Assembly (NCBI GenBank): GCA_031363055.1
Contig: JANLTP010000180.1
Location: 1-6,248 of the forward strand
Direction: 5' to 3'
DNA from: JANLTP01 sp031363055
Lineage (GTDB): Bacteria; Pseudomonadota; Gammaproteobacteria; Burkholderiales; Burkholderiaceae_E
Length of the DNA: 6,248 nucleotides
A program made the translations under genes and the position numbers. The notes beneath the pieces are model-generated. The model did not search any database. It saw only the letters and a list, made by a program, of their open reading frames with translations, and was not told where the DNA came from. Shown here piece by piece: positions 5,974 through 6,248 of the stretch (position 1 is its first letter; each line of letters begins with the position of its first letter).

Positions 5974-6248
5974 TCACGGCGCGATGCGTTCCATGCCTTT
6001 GTCTTTCATTACCATGCCGGCCTCCGGGGCTCGGAGGAATTCAATGAGCGCCTTAGCCGCCCCTGGATCCTTTGCGCCGGTAGCGATTGCCGCCGTGAAA
6101 AGAGCGGAACTTTCTAGCGCTCCGGGTATAGGCCCCGCCAGTTCGGCGCCAAGCACCGGCAGGATGTTGCTGATGAAGGTAAAGCCCAGCTCGGCCTCCC
6201 CATCGGCAACGGCCTGTGTCACGTGCCCGCCTTTCTGCAGCTTGGTCT
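5974..6248 (-). CDS. ModA-like extracellular solute-binding protein, C-terminal part (5' end outside window)
   Basis: The frame is open to the window edge, giving the last 90 residues of a molybdate-type periplasmic binding protein (SBP_bac_11/ModA-like). Visible signatures are GGHVTQAVADGEAELGFTFI (residues 6-25 of the visible part), then SNILPVLGAELAGPIP and ESSALFTAAIATGAKDP. The C-terminal helix AKALIEFLRAPEAGMVMKDKG is followed by MERIAP. In relatives this region forms the second half of the ligand cleft. The GTG at 6222 is internal. Many members of this clade are orphan ModA-like proteins annotated only as substrate-binding, so molybdate is not assured. The stop lies 55 nt before the attC-like site at 5918, so this is probably the gene of the upstream cassette in the same array. 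Confidence 0.85.
   Translation of the reverse strand, partial: TKLQKGGHVTQAVADGEAELGFTFISNILPVLGAELAGPIPGALESSALFTAAIATGAKDPGAAKALIEFLRAPEAGMVMKDKGMERIAP

Overview
The window looks like an accessory stretch of a moderately GC-rich betaproteobacterial chromosome, probably Burkholderiaceae. The evidence is the style of the recombinase C-terminus, the small Ala/Lys/His-rich secreted protein, and diverged intergenic repeat units containing GCTTCTGGCCGA and GAATGACCG. The genus is an inference. Apart from the recombinase fragment at the left edge, every convincing gene lies on the minus strand.

Layout, left to right. Bases 1-347 hold the C-terminal end of a phage-type tyrosine recombinase on the plus strand. 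Bases 348-676 are noncoding. Bases 677-3654 carry two tandem, related lipoprotein genes with FG-GAP/VCBS-type repeats. Bases 3655-4970 are mostly noncoding, with two direct copies of a diverged repeat of about 140 bp (3937-4085 and 4821-4960). These copies flank a gene for a small secreted basic protein (4171-4422).

The most interesting part is 4964-6248, which I read as the end of an integron gene-cassette array on the minus strand. Two sites, 4964-5026 and 5859-5918, have attC architecture: outer RYYYAAC-like and GTTRRRY-like boxes, 5-6 nt spacers, and inner complementary arms. In both sites one extrahelical base sits in the same arm, three bases in. Between them is a cassette of about 895 bp with one gene, an amino-acid-type (SBP_bac_3-like) solute-binding lipoprotein. 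Its start codon lies 22 nt from the cassette's 5' box sequence. Its stop codon directly abuts the 3' attC, and the cassette ends share an 11-bp perfect inverted repeat. The gene upstream in the array, cut by the window edge, is the C-terminus of a ModA-like solute-binding protein. Two successive cassettes therefore appear to encode binding proteins with no transporter partners.

No integron integrase is visible. From the array polarity it should lie to the right of the window, unless this is a cluster of attC sites without an integrase. The recombinase fragment at 1-347 is of a different type and has no shown link to the array. Left of the last attC, the sequence at 4423-4963 is gene-free and holds a dispersed repeat unit, so position 4970 may be the end of the array.
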